DNA from: Shewanella oneidensis MR-1
Lineage (GTDB): Bacteria; Pseudomonadota; Gammaproteobacteria; Enterobacterales; Shewanellaceae
Assembly (NCBI RefSeq): GCF_000146165.2
Contig: NC_004347.2
Location: 3,953,029 to 4,017,028 of the forward strand
Reading direction: 5' to 3'
Length of the DNA: 64,000 nucleotides
A program made the position numbers and the translations under genes. Below, piece after piece: positions 32,639-42,376 of this stretch. The notes under the pieces are model-generated. The model saw nothing but the letters and a program-made list of their open reading frames with translations, ran no database searches and was not told the origin of the DNA. Numbering within the stretch: position 1 is the first letter of the stretch; each line of letters opens with the position of its first letter.

Positions 32639-33493
32639 ATGTCCCAAGAGATTTCACGTAATTGGCCTGCGCCCGCCAAACTCAATCTGTTTTTGCATAT
32701 TAACGGACGCCGTAGCGATGGCTATCATGAATTGCAAACCCTGTTTCAGTTTGTTGATTGTTGCGATCAACTCGACTTTCGCGTAACTGATACGCCTGAA
32801 CTCATTTTGCATTCGACGATGTCGGCGGTTGTCGCGGATAGCGATAACTTAATTCTGAGAGCCGCAAAATCATTACAACAAGCCACTGGCTTTAACGGTG
32901 GCGCTGAAATCTGGCTCGATAAACGTCTGCCCATGGGCGGCGGTTTGGGCGGTGGCTCATCGGATGCGGCCACCACGCTCGTGGCCTTAAATCGGTTATG
33001 GAACACCCAATTATCCCATGATGAACTAGCGGCGATTGGATTAAAACTCGGTGCCGATATCCCTGTTTTTATTCATGGTTTCGCCGCATTTGCACAGGGG
33101 GTGGGTGAGCGTTTACAGGCGGTTAATCCGGCTGAATTATGGTATTTAGTCATTGCGCCTGATGCCCATGTTTCCACCGCAGCCGTGTTCCAAGATCCAC
33201 TGCTCCCCCGTAATACACCTAAGCTTGGCCTCGATACTTTACTGAGCCAACCCTGGGCAAATGATTGCCAAGAACTGGTGGTTTCTAAATACCCTCAAGT
33301 TGCCAAGGCCTTAGGCTGGCTGCTAGAATATGCGCCGTCGAGAATGACCGGAACGGGCGCATGCGTGTTTGGGGAGTTTTCGTCGCAGCAGCAAGCTCTC
33401 GCAGCCTTGGCGAAATTACCGTCTGATATGCAAGGATTTGTTGCAAAAGGGATGAATATTTCGCCGCTAATAGTGCGACTCAATCGTCCATAA
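32639..33493 (+). CDS. ispE: 4-diphosphocytidyl-2-C-methyl-D-erythritol kinase
   Basis: A 284-aa GHMP kinase of the non-mevalonate isoprenoid pathway. Motifs: [13 protein letters not shown], the ATP loop [17 protein letters not shown], and [12 protein letters not shown]. It is in the operon lolB-ispE-prs. Confidence 0.95.
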   Translation: MSQEISRNWPAPAKLNLFLHINGRRSDGYHELQTLFQFVDCCDQLDFRVTDTPELILHSTMSAVVADSDNLILRAAKSLQQATGFNGGAEIWLDKRLPMGGGLGGGSSDAATTLVALNRLWNTQLSHDELAAIGLKLGADIPVFIHGFAAFAQGVGERLQAVNPAELWYLVIAPDAHVSTAAVFQDPLLPRNTPKLGLDTLLSQPWANDCQELVVSKYPQVAKALGWLLEYAPSRMTGTGACVFGEFSSQQQALAALAKLPSDMQGFVAKGMNISPLIVRLNRP

Positions 33494-33504
33494 ACTACTT
33501 TCTT

Positions 33505-33568
33505 CTAGAGCAACTTTTTCACGATAGCCCACGGGTTCGCTCCCGTCCCCGCATCGTCGTTGCTCTAG
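33505..33568 (+). ncRNA. Structured hairpin element, possibly tRNA-like, before prs
   Basis: A long hairpin with three stacked helices: CTAGAGCAAC/GTTGCTCTAG (33505-33514 with 33559-33568), ACGAT/ATCGT (33521-33525 with 33553-33557) and ACGGG/CCCGT (33531-33535 with 33542-33546). CCA follows the outer stem, so the 3' end reads like a discriminator G plus CCA. No T-run follows, so it is not a terminator. The sequence class and function are unknown. Confidence 0.45.
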
Positions 33569-33605
33569 CCACTAAAATATAAAGCAAACGCCTGAGGTTC
33601 ATACA

Positions 33606-34553
33606 GTGCCCGACATCAAGCTCTTTGCTGGGAACGCCACCCCCAGTCTCGCTAAGAAGATAGCCGATCGTCTATTTTGTAAACTCGGAGACGCAGTGGT
33701 TGGTCGTTTCAGCGATGGTGAAATCAGTGTCCAAATCAACGAAAATGTACGTGGTGCCGATGTGTTTATCATCCAATCCACCTGCGCGCCGACCAACGAT
33801 AATCTAATGGAACTGATTGTGATGGTTGATGCGCTACGCCGCGCTTCAGCTGGTCGTATCACTGCTGTTATTCCTTACTTTGGTTATGCCCGCCAAGACC
33901 GTCGCGTCCGTAGCGCACGTGTACCTATTACTGCGAAAGTGGTTGCTGACTTCCTGTCTAGCGTCGGTGTTGACCGCGTTTTGACCTGTGATTTACACGC
34001 TGAGCAAATTCAAGGCTTCTTCGACGTTCCTGTAGACAACGTATTCGGCAGCCCAGTACTGTTAGAAGACATGTTAGCGAAGAAGTTAGATAACCCAGTG
34101 GTTGTCTCTCCTGATATTGGTGGTGTTGTTCGTGCTCGCGCAGTGGCAAAACTGTTAGACGACTCTGATCTGGCGATTATCGACAAACGTCGTCCACAGG
34201 CAAACGTTGCGCAAGTCATGCACATTATCGGTGACGTACAAGGTCGTGACTGCATTATCGTTGACGATATGATCGACACAGGTGGCACTCTGTGTAAAGC
34301 AGCTGAAGCCTTGAAAGAGCATGGTGCAAACCGCGTATTTGCTTACGCAACGCACCCAGTATTCTCTGGCAAAGCGGCTGAAAATATCACCAACTCAGTA
34401 ATCGATGAAGTGATCGTCACTGATACAGTACCTTTAAGCCCTGAAATGCTTAAAGTGGCGAAAGTGACTCAACTGACTATGTCGGCTGTATTGGCAGAAG
34501 CCATTCGCCGCGTAAGCAACGAAGAATCTATCTCTGCAATGTTCAGCCACTAA
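33606..34553 (+). CDS. prs: Ribose-phosphate pyrophosphokinase
   Basis: A 315-aa enzyme that makes PRPP from ribose-5-phosphate and ATP, starting at GTG. It supplies PRPP for nucleotides, histidine and tryptophan, and for Hpt (4994). Visible: [32 protein letters not shown], and the PRPP loop [15 protein letters not shown]. It follows ispE with the hairpin element in between. Confidence 0.96.
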   Translation: MPDIKLFAGNATPSLAKKIADRLFCKLGDAVVGRFSDGEISVQINENVRGADVFIIQSTCAPTNDNLMELIVMVDALRRASAGRITAVIPYFGYARQDRRVRSARVPITAKVVADFLSSVGVDRVLTCDLHAEQIQGFFDVPVDNVFGSPVLLEDMLAKKLDNPVVVSPDIGGVVRARAVAKLLDDSDLAIIDKRRPQANVAQVMHIIGDVQGRDCIIVDDMIDTGGTLCKAAEALKEHGANRVFAYATHPVFSGKAAENITNSVIDEVIVTDTVPLSPEMLKVAKVTQLTMSAVLAEAIRRVSNEESISAMFSH

Positions 34554-34569
34554 TTACGGCGCTTGCATA

Positions 34570-34600
34570 AAAAAACGCACCTTAAGGTGCGTTTTTTGTT
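34570..34600 (+). terminator. Terminator after prs
   Basis: AAAAAACGCACC-TTAA-GGTGCGTTTTTT perfect hairpin with T-run. Confidence 0.92.
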
Positions 34601-34626
34601 GGAGCTGATTGTTGTTAGCGCAAATA

Positions 34627-36489
34627 TTAGATTTTAAAGTGGCTTACTGCGCTCACAAGATATTCGGCGCGAGTTCTTAATTCATCTGATGCTGAAGCAT
34701 TGGCATCTGCCGCTCGAGACGAATCCTCTGCAATATCACGGATAACAACGACGTTCTTATTCACTTCAGCAGCCACCATACTTTGCTCTTCAATCGCAGC
34801 GGCAATCTGAGTGCTCATATCCATAATATTACGCACGTCATTATTGATAAGTTTTAGTAACTCACCAGCAGCGGCTGCTTGCTCCGCGCTTTCTGCTCCT
34901 TGTTTTTGGCTCGCATCCATTAGCTGCACAATCGCGCGAGTTCGGCTTTGTAATGTCTGAATAATATTGGCAATTTCCTGGGTTGATGACTGAGTGCGCA
35001 TAGCAAGACTACGTACCTCGTCAGCAACCACCGCAAAGCCTCGTCCCTGTTCACCAGCTCGCGCCGCTTCAATCGCAGCATTAAGCGCCAGCAGATTGGT
35101 TTGCTCTGCAATGCCACGGATTACATCTAACACACTACCAATGGTTTCGCTATCACGCTCGAGCTCATCAACCACAGAGGCACTCGTATTGATTTGTTCT
35201 GACAACTGCCTGATTTTAAGAATCGTCTGTTCAACCTCACTTTGACCTAACTGAGCGTTATCATGGGTTTTACCCGCCTTAAGGGCAGCAAGTTCCGTAG
35301 TTTTAGCAATTTCATCAATGGTTGCTCCCATTTCAGTAATCGCAGTAGCCACCATATCGGTTTCGTTGAGTTGTTGCGCCACGCCCTCTGAAGCAAGCAT
35401 TGCATTTTGTGAAACGCTCTTACTTGAAGTGTTAATCGTAGCAACAGATTCAATGACTTGCTCGATAAGCTGCTGAAAACTTCCAACCATGCTATTGAAA
35501 TGCTGTGCTATTTCACCTAACTCATCTTGCGTTGACGCATCACACCTTAGGGTTAAGTCTTTACTCACTTCGATACGAGAAATCACCTGAGTAATACGCT
35601 CTACTGGAGTGATAATGCTGCGGATAATCAGGTAAGTAATTATGCCTAGGATTAATGCAATGATCAGAAAGACAGTAATCCCAATATTCCGACTACTATT
35701 CTCAGTCTCATCAATCGCTTTTAAGGCAAGGTTATGCAGTTCGTCGGCGCTAGATTCAGTTAATCGATTGGCCGCGACTAATTGCGCCATCGTGCCTTGC
35801 TTTTCATCTAATCCCAGTTGCTGTTCTTTACTGACAAGGCTTTTAAAATCCTTTTGATATTGGTCTATCAAGGCGGCAATTTTATTTTGCGTATCGAAAT
35901 CTAAACTTGACGATCTTAGACTGGTATTAAACACAGCAATATTGCTGTCAAAAGTCTCTACATAGCTCATTTCGCGGCGCAACATAAAATCTTTTTCATT
36001 GCGTCTAAGCTGTAGCATGGCAACTTGTAAGGATAATTGATCATATTCCTTAAGCATGGATTCGATATTGTGTACCGCGGTTCTTAGGGTGCCATAAAGG
36101 CCTGTTTTAGGCGTTAATCCTATTTCTTGTTGTAGTTGAACAACTTCATTAAATGCGACTTGGTATTGGTTTAGATTACGATCAAAACTTTCGAGGGAAG
36201 CAACGGGTACATCGTATTTTTTAAAAATACTCTCAAGCCTCGGGATCATGTCATCTATTTGAACATGAGTTTGTTTATGTTTTTCAACATATTGAATGTC
36301 TTTACGACCAAAAAAATCCTTTTCATTTTTACGCAGCAACAACACATCACGCTCGAGTTCAAGCACGGTTTGTGCCGCATGGGAGAGTTCCGACTCAACC
36401 GAATTTGTATAAAGTTGCAATCCAAACATGGCAATCACAGCCGTTACGGATACGGCAGCACTGAGTAACAATTTCGAGCGGATTAACAT
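34627..36489 (-). CDS. Methyl-accepting chemotaxis protein with HBM-type sensor
   Basis: A 620-aa transducer. A first membrane helix (residues about 8-27) and a second at about 275-295 enclose a helical sensor with two similar modules: [20 protein letters not shown] and [20 protein letters not shown]. This is typical of the helical bimodular (HBM) domain, which in known cases binds small organic ligands. HAMP follows, then the signalling domain with the conserved hairpin [34 protein letters not shown]. The ligand cannot be predicted. Confidence 0.93.
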   Translation of the reverse strand: MLIRSKLLLSAAVSVTAVIAMFGLQLYTNSVESELSHAAQTVLELERDVLLLRKNEKDFFGRKDIQYVEKHKQTHVQIDDMIPRLESIFKKYDVPVASLESFDRNLNQYQVAFNEVVQLQQEIGLTPKTGLYGTLRTAVHNIESMLKEYDQLSLQVAMLQLRRNEKDFMLRREMSYVETFDSNIAVFNTSLRSSSLDFDTQNKIAALIDQYQKDFKSLVSKEQQLGLDEKQGTMAQLVAANRLTESSADELHNLALKAIDETENSSRNIGITVFLIIALILGIITYLIIRSIITPVERITQVISRIEVSKDLTLRCDASTQDELGEIAQHFNSMVGSFQQLIEQVIESVATINTSSKSVSQNAMLASEGVAQQLNETDMVATAITEMGATIDEIAKTTELAALKAGKTHDNAQLGQSEVEQTILKIRQLSEQINTSASVVDELERDSETIGSVLDVIRGIAEQTNLLALNAAIEAARAGEQGRGFAVVADEVRSLAMRTQSSTQEIANIIQTLQSRTRAIVQLMDASQKQGAESAEQAAAAGELLKLINNDVRNIMDMSTQIAAAIEEQSMVAAEVNKNVVVIRDIAEDSSRAADANASASDELRTRAEYLVSAVSHFKI

Positions 36490-36894
36490 AAAAAGCCCCT
36501 AATAAATAACGTCTCTTAAAAAGATAGTTGGGAGTCACGTCTTTTACCGTAAATATTGCCTTGACATAAAAAGTTCATCTTTTCATTTTATTGTTTATAC
36601 GCTACCCAATACTCCTAAATTCGCCTATTTCCGTTGAATGCCCATAACGAGTCAAGCCCTCAAAGTATAGTCTGCCATTTCACGCTCAGTGAGTTATCTC
36701 ACAGAATACCACTTGGTATAAAATTAATAAGTTCATAAGCTTAACGGTAACAACCATCATTAATTTTACTACAATCTTGTGATGATTGACTCAATATCTT
36801 TCGCTGTGAATAATATTTTTTTATTCGATACAAACCTTTTTAGCCTTTCAACGCGTCTAATCAGTACATATTCACCACATGACAGGAAAATACA
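36490..36894. other. Promoter region between the chemoreceptor and the ECF sigma gene
   Basis: A stretch of 405 bases without a gene. A/T-rich. It contains a possible ECF-type promoter (separate entry) and, at the left, the chemoreceptor promoter. I see no other structure. Confidence 0.5.
36833..36860 (+). promoter_or_regulatory. Possible ECF-type promoter of the sigma operon
   Basis: AACC (36833-36836) and CGTCTAA (36854-36860) are separated by 17 bp, resembling the -35 AAC and -10 CGTC elements of several ECF sigma factors. It lies 34 bp before the sigma start, so it would suggest autoregulation. Prediction only. Confidence 0.4.
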
Positions 36895-37428
36895 GTGACG
36901 GCAGGGAGACTCCCACTCGATAAAGCGATGTCAGAATTTGATCTCGTCACCTTAGCAAGCCAAGGTAATCGAGCCGCATTTAAGCAACTGTATTTAAACC
37001 ATCATAAAAAGGTGTATGCCTTATCGTTGCGGCTTTGCGGCCAAGCCTCGCAGGCGGAAGAAATTACCCAAGAGTGCTTTATTTTGGTCTGGCAAAAATT
37101 ACCGCAATTTAAGGGAGAAAGTCAGTTTTCGACTTGGCTACACACGCTTTGTGTAAACCAAGCACTGAGTTTTATTCGTAAGCAAAAATCCTTTTGGGCG
37201 CGCTTTATTCCTATGGAAAGCGATGCTGAACACCCAAGCTCAGACGAAAACTATCAAGGGCTAGACAAATTGATCCTCAAACTGCCAGAGCGGGCGCGCA
37301 TTGTGTTTGTGCTCTGTGCCATTGAAGGTTATCAACACGAAGAAATTGCCCAATTGCTCGGTATTGCCGTAGGTACCAGTAAGACCCAATACCACAGAGC
37401 CAAGCAATTACTACAGGAGATGCTGTAA
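36895..37428 (+). CDS. ECF-type RNA polymerase sigma factor
   Basis: A protein of 177 aa from GTG at 36895, with AGGA 7 bases upstream. Region 2 (FKQLYLNHHKKVYALSLRLCGQASQAEEITQECFILVW) and region 4 (LPERARIVFVLCAIEGYQHEEIAQLLGIAVGTSKTQYHRAKQLL) are both complete, with nothing else, as in ECF factors. It directs transcription of an unknown set. Its stop overlaps the start of the next gene, whose product looks like its anti-sigma factor. Confidence 0.92.
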   Translation: MTAGRLPLDKAMSEFDLVTLASQGNRAAFKQLYLNHHKKVYALSLRLCGQASQAEEITQECFILVWQKLPQFKGESQFSTWLHTLCVNQALSFIRKQKSFWARFIPMESDAEHPSSDENYQGLDKLILKLPERARIVFVLCAIEGYQHEEIAQLLGIAVGTSKTQYHRAKQLLQEML

Positions 37429-38021
37429 TGTCCTTATCATCCGCTCCCCGCGAAACAACGCTCCAGCAATTGATTGCTAATGCCCCCAAAGAATTAGCGC
37501 CAGAGCAGGATCTTTGGCAAGCTATTGAAAAACGTATGGATAAGCCATTGCAGTTTACTTTTGCTCCAGCCCAAACAAGGCCAAAGCAAGGTGCGCAATG
37601 GGCAATTGCTGCGACAGTCGTGCTAGCAATGTTTTTCGGTTTCAATCATCTCAATCCAGAAAAAGCGTTATTGAGTGGCTCTGAGCAAGCTGAGCAAATA
37701 GCCAGCCAACAGACGAGTAATGAACACGCACTCCAAACCTTGCTCAGTCAAATCGCACAAACCCATCAGACTCAAGTTGCTAACTTAACGCAAACACCTG
37801 CGACAGTCGTCTGGCAAACCAGCCGTTTTAGTGCGCCATTAGAACAAGGATTAGTGGAGTTACGTCAGGCTGGTGAGCAGATTTTTCAAGCACTTCAGGC
37901 CAATCCGACAGATAAACAACTATGGCAACTCTGGCTTTGGGTGCAGCAACGTGAACTCGATTTACTCAAACAAAGCCAAAAACTTTCGATTCAAAACTCA
38001 ACACAAGGAAATAGCATATGA
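37428..38021 (+). CDS. Probable membrane anti-sigma factor
   Basis: A 197-aa protein with an N-terminal soluble part (LQQLIANAPKELAPEQDLWQAIEKRMD) like the sigma-binding half of other anti-sigma proteins, then one membrane helix (WAIAATVVLAMFFGF), then a Gln-rich periplasmic part. It overlaps the sigma gene by one base. The assignment rests on position and topology. Confidence 0.7.
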   Translation: MSLSSAPRETTLQQLIANAPKELAPEQDLWQAIEKRMDKPLQFTFAPAQTRPKQGAQWAIAATVVLAMFFGFNHLNPEKALLSGSEQAEQIASQQTSNEHALQTLLSQIAQTHQTQVANLTQTPATVVWQTSRFSAPLEQGLVELRQAGEQIFQALQANPTDKQLWQLWLWVQQRELDLLKQSQKLSIQNSTQGNSI

Positions 38022-38974
38022 GTCATTTTACCCTCAAGAAAACCAGTCTCTTAGTATCAACGCTTTATCTTGGCTTAATGGGCAATGCATTCGCCGCTGA
38101 AAGTGTGGATAAGCAAATGAGCATTGGCACAGATACCCTATTGCAAATCAAAGTCCAACGGGGCGAAGTACAAATCCAGAGCTGGGATAAAAATGAAGTC
38201 AGCGTCACAGGGACGCTCGATGAGCTGAGTGAAGGTTTTGTCTTCGAGCAAAAAGGTAACAATCTAAATATTGAAGATAAAATGCCCCGCCACTATAACG
38301 GCAGTGACAACAACGGCTCAAAACTCACCATTAAGGTGCCTAAGACCGTTAAGCTCAGTGCTGATACGGTTTCTGCCAATCTGCAAATGAGTCAGACTCA
38401 AGGCGAACTTGAGCTCAATACTGTCAGCGGCAATATTACTGCTGACAATCTGGGAGGCAGCCCAACGCTGCACACTGTCTCAGGCAATATCATCACTAAA
38501 GGATTAACAGGCAAAGTGATGTTAGATACTGTGTCTGGCGAGATTAAAGATGCTGACAGTAAAGGCGAAATCAAATATCGCTTAGTGAGCGGCGATCTCA
38601 ACAGCCAAACCTTAGCCGACAAAGTCAAGGTTGAGCAGGTTTCAGGGGAAGTGAAAGGCGACTTTAAAACCGCCAAAGAGGTTAATGTACGTACCGTCAG
38701 CGGCGATACCCAAGTGTCGCTAGCAAAAACGTTTGATAAAGCCAATCTTGAAAGCGTGAGTGGCGATATGATGGTGAGCTTTACAGATACGCCCGATGCC
38801 AGCTTCGAGCTCAATGGCGGCCCTAGTGGCAAAATCAAAAATGGCTTGAGTCAAGATATGCCACAAAAACAAAAATACGTGCAAAATGAATCTCTAAGCT
38901 TCCAAACCGGCTCAGGTAGCGCCAGTGTAAAAATGGACACTATTAGCGGTAATCTGATCCTTAAAAAGCAATAG
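38018..38974 (+). CDS. DUF4097 family secreted protein with VSG repeats
   Basis: A 318-aa exported protein (signal peptide ending NAFAAES). The body repeats a short unit with a conserved Val-Ser-Gly or Ile-Ser-Gly and an acidic, polar or Asn residue: NTVSGNIT, HTVSGNII, DTVSGEIK, RLVSGDLN, EQVSGEVK, RTVSGDTQ, ESVSGDMM and DTISGNLI, eight copies about 18 to 25 residues apart. This predicts a right-handed beta-solenoid, as in DUF4097 proteins. It overlaps the anti-sigma gene by 4 bases (ATGA). Confidence 0.85.
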   Translation: MSHFTLKKTSLLVSTLYLGLMGNAFAAESVDKQMSIGTDTLLQIKVQRGEVQIQSWDKNEVSVTGTLDELSEGFVFEQKGNNLNIEDKMPRHYNGSDNNGSKLTIKVPKTVKLSADTVSANLQMSQTQGELELNTVSGNITADNLGGSPTLHTVSGNIITKGLTGKVMLDTVSGEIKDADSKGEIKYRLVSGDLNSQTLADKVKVEQVSGEVKGDFKTAKEVNVRTVSGDTQVSLAKTFDKANLESVSGDMMVSFTDTPDASFELNGGPSGKIKNGLSQDMPQKQKYVQNESLSFQTGSGSASVKMDTISGNLILKKQ

Positions 38975-39001
38975 TCATTCGCTATCGTAAACATCCAATA
39001 C

Positions 39002-39036
39002 AAAAATGCCGCTCTTATTAAGCGGCATTTTTTTAC
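39002..39036 (+). terminator. Terminator after the DUF4097 gene
   Basis: AATGCCGCT-CTTATTA-AGCGGCATT hairpin and T-run. It also faces rsuA. Confidence 0.88.
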
Positions 39037-39046
39037 ACACATAGCA

Positions 39047-39754
39047 TTAAATTGAAGCGATTTCCTCAGCTGTCAGATAACGCCACTCACCTAAGGCGAG
39101 ATCTGAGTCGAGTTCAATTTTCCCAATACTTTCACGATGTAAGCCAACCACATGATTACCCACGGCGGCAAACATCCGCTTCACTTGATGATACTTCCCT
39201 TCGGTAATGGTTAAACGCACCAATTGTGGCTCGATGATTTCAAGCATCGCGGGTTTCGTGAGGGCATCTTCGTTTTTCAGTGCCACCCCGGCGGCAAACA
39301 TGGCAATTAAACTCTCATCTACAGGTTCTGCCAACGTCACTAAATACCGCTTGCCACAATCTTTTTTAGGAGAAGTGATCCGATGCGACCATTGACCATC
39401 GCTGGTGATCAGCACTAAACCTGTAGTATCAGCATCTAAACGGCCGGCAATATGTAATGTTTCAGGCTTTTCAATATCCAGCAGGCTCAATACTGAAGGG
39501 TAGACTTCATCTATGCTCGAGCAAATGGTGTCCACAGGTTTGTTCAGCATAAGGTAACGCTCTCCGACAAGGGAGATTTGCTCACCGTCGAGGCATACTT
39601 GCATGCCTTCCAGCACTTTAAAGCCAGCGTCTTTAATCACAATACCATCACAGGTGATATCGCCACGGTGCATCGCTTTTTTAGCCAAGGAACGTGTCAG
39701 CGAGGTACTTTCGCAAATAAATTTGTCTAAACGCACAGGATGACCCAACTTCAA
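39047..39754 (-). CDS. rsuA: 16S rRNA pseudouridine synthase (RsuA family)
   Basis: A 235-aa pseudouridine synthase. An S4-like N-terminal RNA-binding domain (VRLDKFICESTSLTRSLAKKAM) precedes the catalytic domain with HIAGRLDADTTGLVLITSDG, where the Asp of GRLDADT is catalytic, and ITEGKYHQVKRMFAAVGNHV. In E. coli RsuA makes pseudouridine 516 in 16S rRNA. A shorter start at the internal GTG (VRLDKF) would match the E. coli length better. Confidence 0.92.
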   Translation of the reverse strand: MKLGHPVRLDKFICESTSLTRSLAKKAMHRGDITCDGIVIKDAGFKVLEGMQVCLDGEQISLVGERYLMLNKPVDTICSSIDEVYPSVLSLLDIEKPETLHIAGRLDADTTGLVLITSDGQWSHRITSPKKDCGKRYLVTLAEPVDESLIAMFAAGVALKNEDALTKPAMLEIIEPQLVRLTITEGKYHQVKRMFAAVGNHVVGLHRESIGKIELDSDLALGEWRYLTAEEIASI

Positions 39755-40081
39755 TAAATAAAAACTGCCGTATTATGGCCCCAATCACCAAAAGGACAAA
39801 GCCCAAACTAAAACGACATCATCCAATTGTTATATACAAACTAAGTACCTACTAACTTGGCAAAGCTTGCATACGGTATGTTTGCCGCTTTTTAGACCAA
39901 TTTACGTTATGGTAATTTTTAGTTACAACTGCTAGATAATAAATCCGCCTTAAAAAGTGTAACCACCTTGTTTAGACTCCCAGTAAAGCATTAACATACG
40001 TTGCGTTGCGCCTGAAGCAATCCCATTTAGAACCCAAATAGCCCCAGATATGGGCACAATAACAAACTCAAAGGAAACGAC
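39755..40081. other. Intergenic promoter region of pepO
   Basis: A stretch of 327 bases with no gene. The part next to the ATG has AAAGGAAA as ribosome site. Nothing else recognised. Confidence 0.5.
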
Positions 40082-42166
40082 ATGAGAAAAGTACTCATTG
40101 GGGGACTGTGTGCCTCACTCATCGCAGGCCTTACTGCCTGTAATGACAAAACAGCAGAAGTTAACGCTCCAGAAACCGCAAAAACCGCCACTGCTGCCGC
40201 TGTCACTAAAGCATTGGGTTCTGGTATCGAATTTGAAAACTTCGACAAATCAGTTCGTCCGCAGGATGATTTCTATAAATATGTTAACGGCGCTTGGTTG
40301 AAAAAGTCCGAAATCCCTGCCGATCGCACTAGCATTGGTGCTTTCTACGATCTGCGTGAAAAATCACGGGACGATGTCAAAGCAATTATCGAAGAAGTCG
40401 CTGCAACGCCAAACCTGGTCGAAGGCACCGACGAGCAAAAAGTGGCCGATCTTTACCGTTCATTTATGGACACTGCCACATTAAACAAACTGGGCGTGAC
40501 GCCACTGAAAGGCGAGTTTGATGCCATCAACGCCTTAAAAGATAAAAACGAACTGGTTAAATACTTCGCCCACAGCCAAATCATGGGTGCGGGTACGCCA
40601 ATGGCTTTCTACATCGATATCGATGCGAAAAACTCTAGCCGTTACGCGACCCACCTGTATCAATACGGCCTGAGCCTGCCAGAAAAAGACTACTACTTTA
40701 ACAAGTCAGAACGTTTCGTTAATATCCGCAAAGCGTACTTAGCTCATATCGAAAAAATGTTCACGCTAGCGGGACTCGCCAATCCAAAAGCTAGCGCAGA
40801 GTCTATCCTCGCCCTTGAAACCGCCATTGCCGCTAAACATTGGGATGTGGTTGAAACCCGCGATAGCACTAAAACCTACAACCTGTATCAAGTCAAAGAT
40901 CTGCCAAGCTTAGCGCCAGATATCGACTGGACGGGTTATTTGACTGTGCTGGGCGCAGACAAGCAAACCGATATTATCGTTAACCAGCCAAGTTATATCC
41001 AAGGCCTGAACGAAGTGCTTAAAACCACCGATCTCGCCACGTGGAAAACTTACATGCAATGGCAAGTGCTGACCCATGCGGCAAGCAACTTGAGTGAAGA
41101 GTTTGACAACGAAAACTTTGCCTTCTTCTCTAAAACCCTCAATGGTCAAGAAGAACAAGAGCCACGTTGGAAGCGCGGTGTAGCTGCAGTCAACGGTGTA
41201 TTGGGTGAAGTTGTTGGTAAAGTGTATGTGAAACGTCACTTCGCTCCAGAGGCCAAAGAACGCATGCAAGCCCTGGTTGAAAACCTGCGCGGTGCTTACG
41301 GCGACAGTATCAAAGATCTCACTTGGATGAGCGAGACGACTAAACAAGCTGCGGCGGAAAAGTTAGCAAAATTCAATCCCAAAATTGGTTATCCAAACAA
41401 GTGGGAAGATTACAGCAAGCTGACCATCAAAGCCGATGATTTAATTGGTAACGCGGTACGCGCAGGCCAAGTAGAACACGCTAAATCGCTGGCTAAGTTA
41501 GGTGCACCAATCGATAAAGACGAATGGCACATGACGCCACAAACGGTTAACGCCTACTACAACCCAACCATGAACGAAATCGTGTTCCCAGCCGCGATTC
41601 TGCAACCACCATTCTTTAATATGGCAGCAGATGACGCCGTGAACTACGGTGGTATCGGTGCGGTTATCGGTCACGAAATGGGCCATGGTTTCGACGACCA
41701 AGGTGCGAAGTTCGACGGTGAAGGCAATATGCGTGACTGGTGGACAGCGAAAGACTTAGAAGAGTTCTCTGCCCGTGGTAAAGCACTGATCGCTCAGTAC
41801 GATGGCTACTATGTGTTTGACGATCTGCATGTCAACGGCAGCCTGACCTTAGGTGAAAACATCGGTGACTTATCAGGTGTGACTATCGCTTACCGCGCTT
41901 ACAAAAAATCACTCAATGGTAAAGAAGCACCGGTTATCGACGGTCTGACAGGCGATCAACGTTTCTTCATCGGTTTTACCCAAATTTGGCGTGCAAAAGC
42001 CAAAGAAGAAGCCCTGCGTAACCGTGTAGCAACAGATCCACACTCACCCGCAGAGTTCCGCGCACTGGGTGCACTGTCTAACATGCCAGAGTTCTACACA
42101 ACTTATGATGTAAAACCAGGTGATGCTATGTATATCGCGCCAGAAAAACGCGTAAAAATTTGGTAA
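40082..42166 (+). CDS. pepO: M13 (neprilysin-like) metallopeptidase, lipoprotein
   Basis: A 694-aa zinc endopeptidase. Lipobox LTAC at the N-terminus predicts lipidation and a periplasmic or surface location. The zinc motif is HEMGH (VIGHEMGHGFDDQGAKFDGEG), and the distal ligand and substrate box are ENIGDLSG. NAYYNPTMNEIVFPAAILQ is also conserved. It degrades short peptides in known family members. A terminator follows, then the RelA/SpoT-like gene. Confidence 0.95.
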   Translation: MRKVLIGGLCASLIAGLTACNDKTAEVNAPETAKTATAAAVTKALGSGIEFENFDKSVRPQDDFYKYVNGAWLKKSEIPADRTSIGAFYDLREKSRDDVKAIIEEVAATPNLVEGTDEQKVADLYRSFMDTATLNKLGVTPLKGEFDAINALKDKNELVKYFAHSQIMGAGTPMAFYIDIDAKNSSRYATHLYQYGLSLPEKDYYFNKSERFVNIRKAYLAHIEKMFTLAGLANPKASAESILALETAIAAKHWDVVETRDSTKTYNLYQVKDLPSLAPDIDWTGYLTVLGADKQTDIIVNQPSYIQGLNEVLKTTDLATWKTYMQWQVLTHAASNLSEEFDNENFAFFSKTLNGQEEQEPRWKRGVAAVNGVLGEVVGKVYVKRHFAPEAKERMQALVENLRGAYGDSIKDLTWMSETTKQAAAEKLAKFNPKIGYPNKWEDYSKLTIKADDLIGNAVRAGQVEHAKSLAKLGAPIDKDEWHMTPQTVNAYYNPTMNEIVFPAAILQPPFFNMAADDAVNYGGIGAVIGHEMGHGFDDQGAKFDGEGNMRDWWTAKDLEEFSARGKALIAQYDGYYVFDDLHVNGSLTLGENIGDLSGVTIAYRAYKKSLNGKEAPVIDGLTGDQRFFIGFTQIWRAKAKEEALRNRVATDPHSPAEFRALGALSNMPEFYTTYDVKPGDAMYIAPEKRVKIW

Positions 42167-42218
42167 TGCCAAATTAATTCAAGACAATAGTTAACTCAAC
42201 GCAATAGTTAACCAACAT

Positions 42219-42255
42219 AATGGCGCCGCTACTTTTTAGCAGCGCCATTTTTATT
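42219..42255 (+). terminator. Terminator after pepO
   Basis: AATGGCGC..TTTTT..GCGCCATT hairpin with a one-base bulge, then TTTTTA. Confidence 0.85.
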
Positions 42256-42339
42256 AGCAAAAACAAATGTGGGCCGAACATGAACAAGTCTTCATCGTTG
42301 ATTCAGCTTTAATTAAGCCATTTCAGCCTATGGTGTCCC

Positions 42340-42355
42340 TGTGATGTGTATCACT
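42340..42355 (+). promoter_or_regulatory. CRP-like binding site
   Basis: TGTGA-TGTGTA-TCACT matches the CRP dyad TGTGA-N6-TCACA at 9 of 10 conserved positions. It lies 22 bases before the ATG of the RelA/SpoT-like gene, so it would overlap or follow the promoter and might repress. Confidence 0.5.
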
Positions 42356-42376
42356 CCCATAAGGAAGTAGGCCGTT

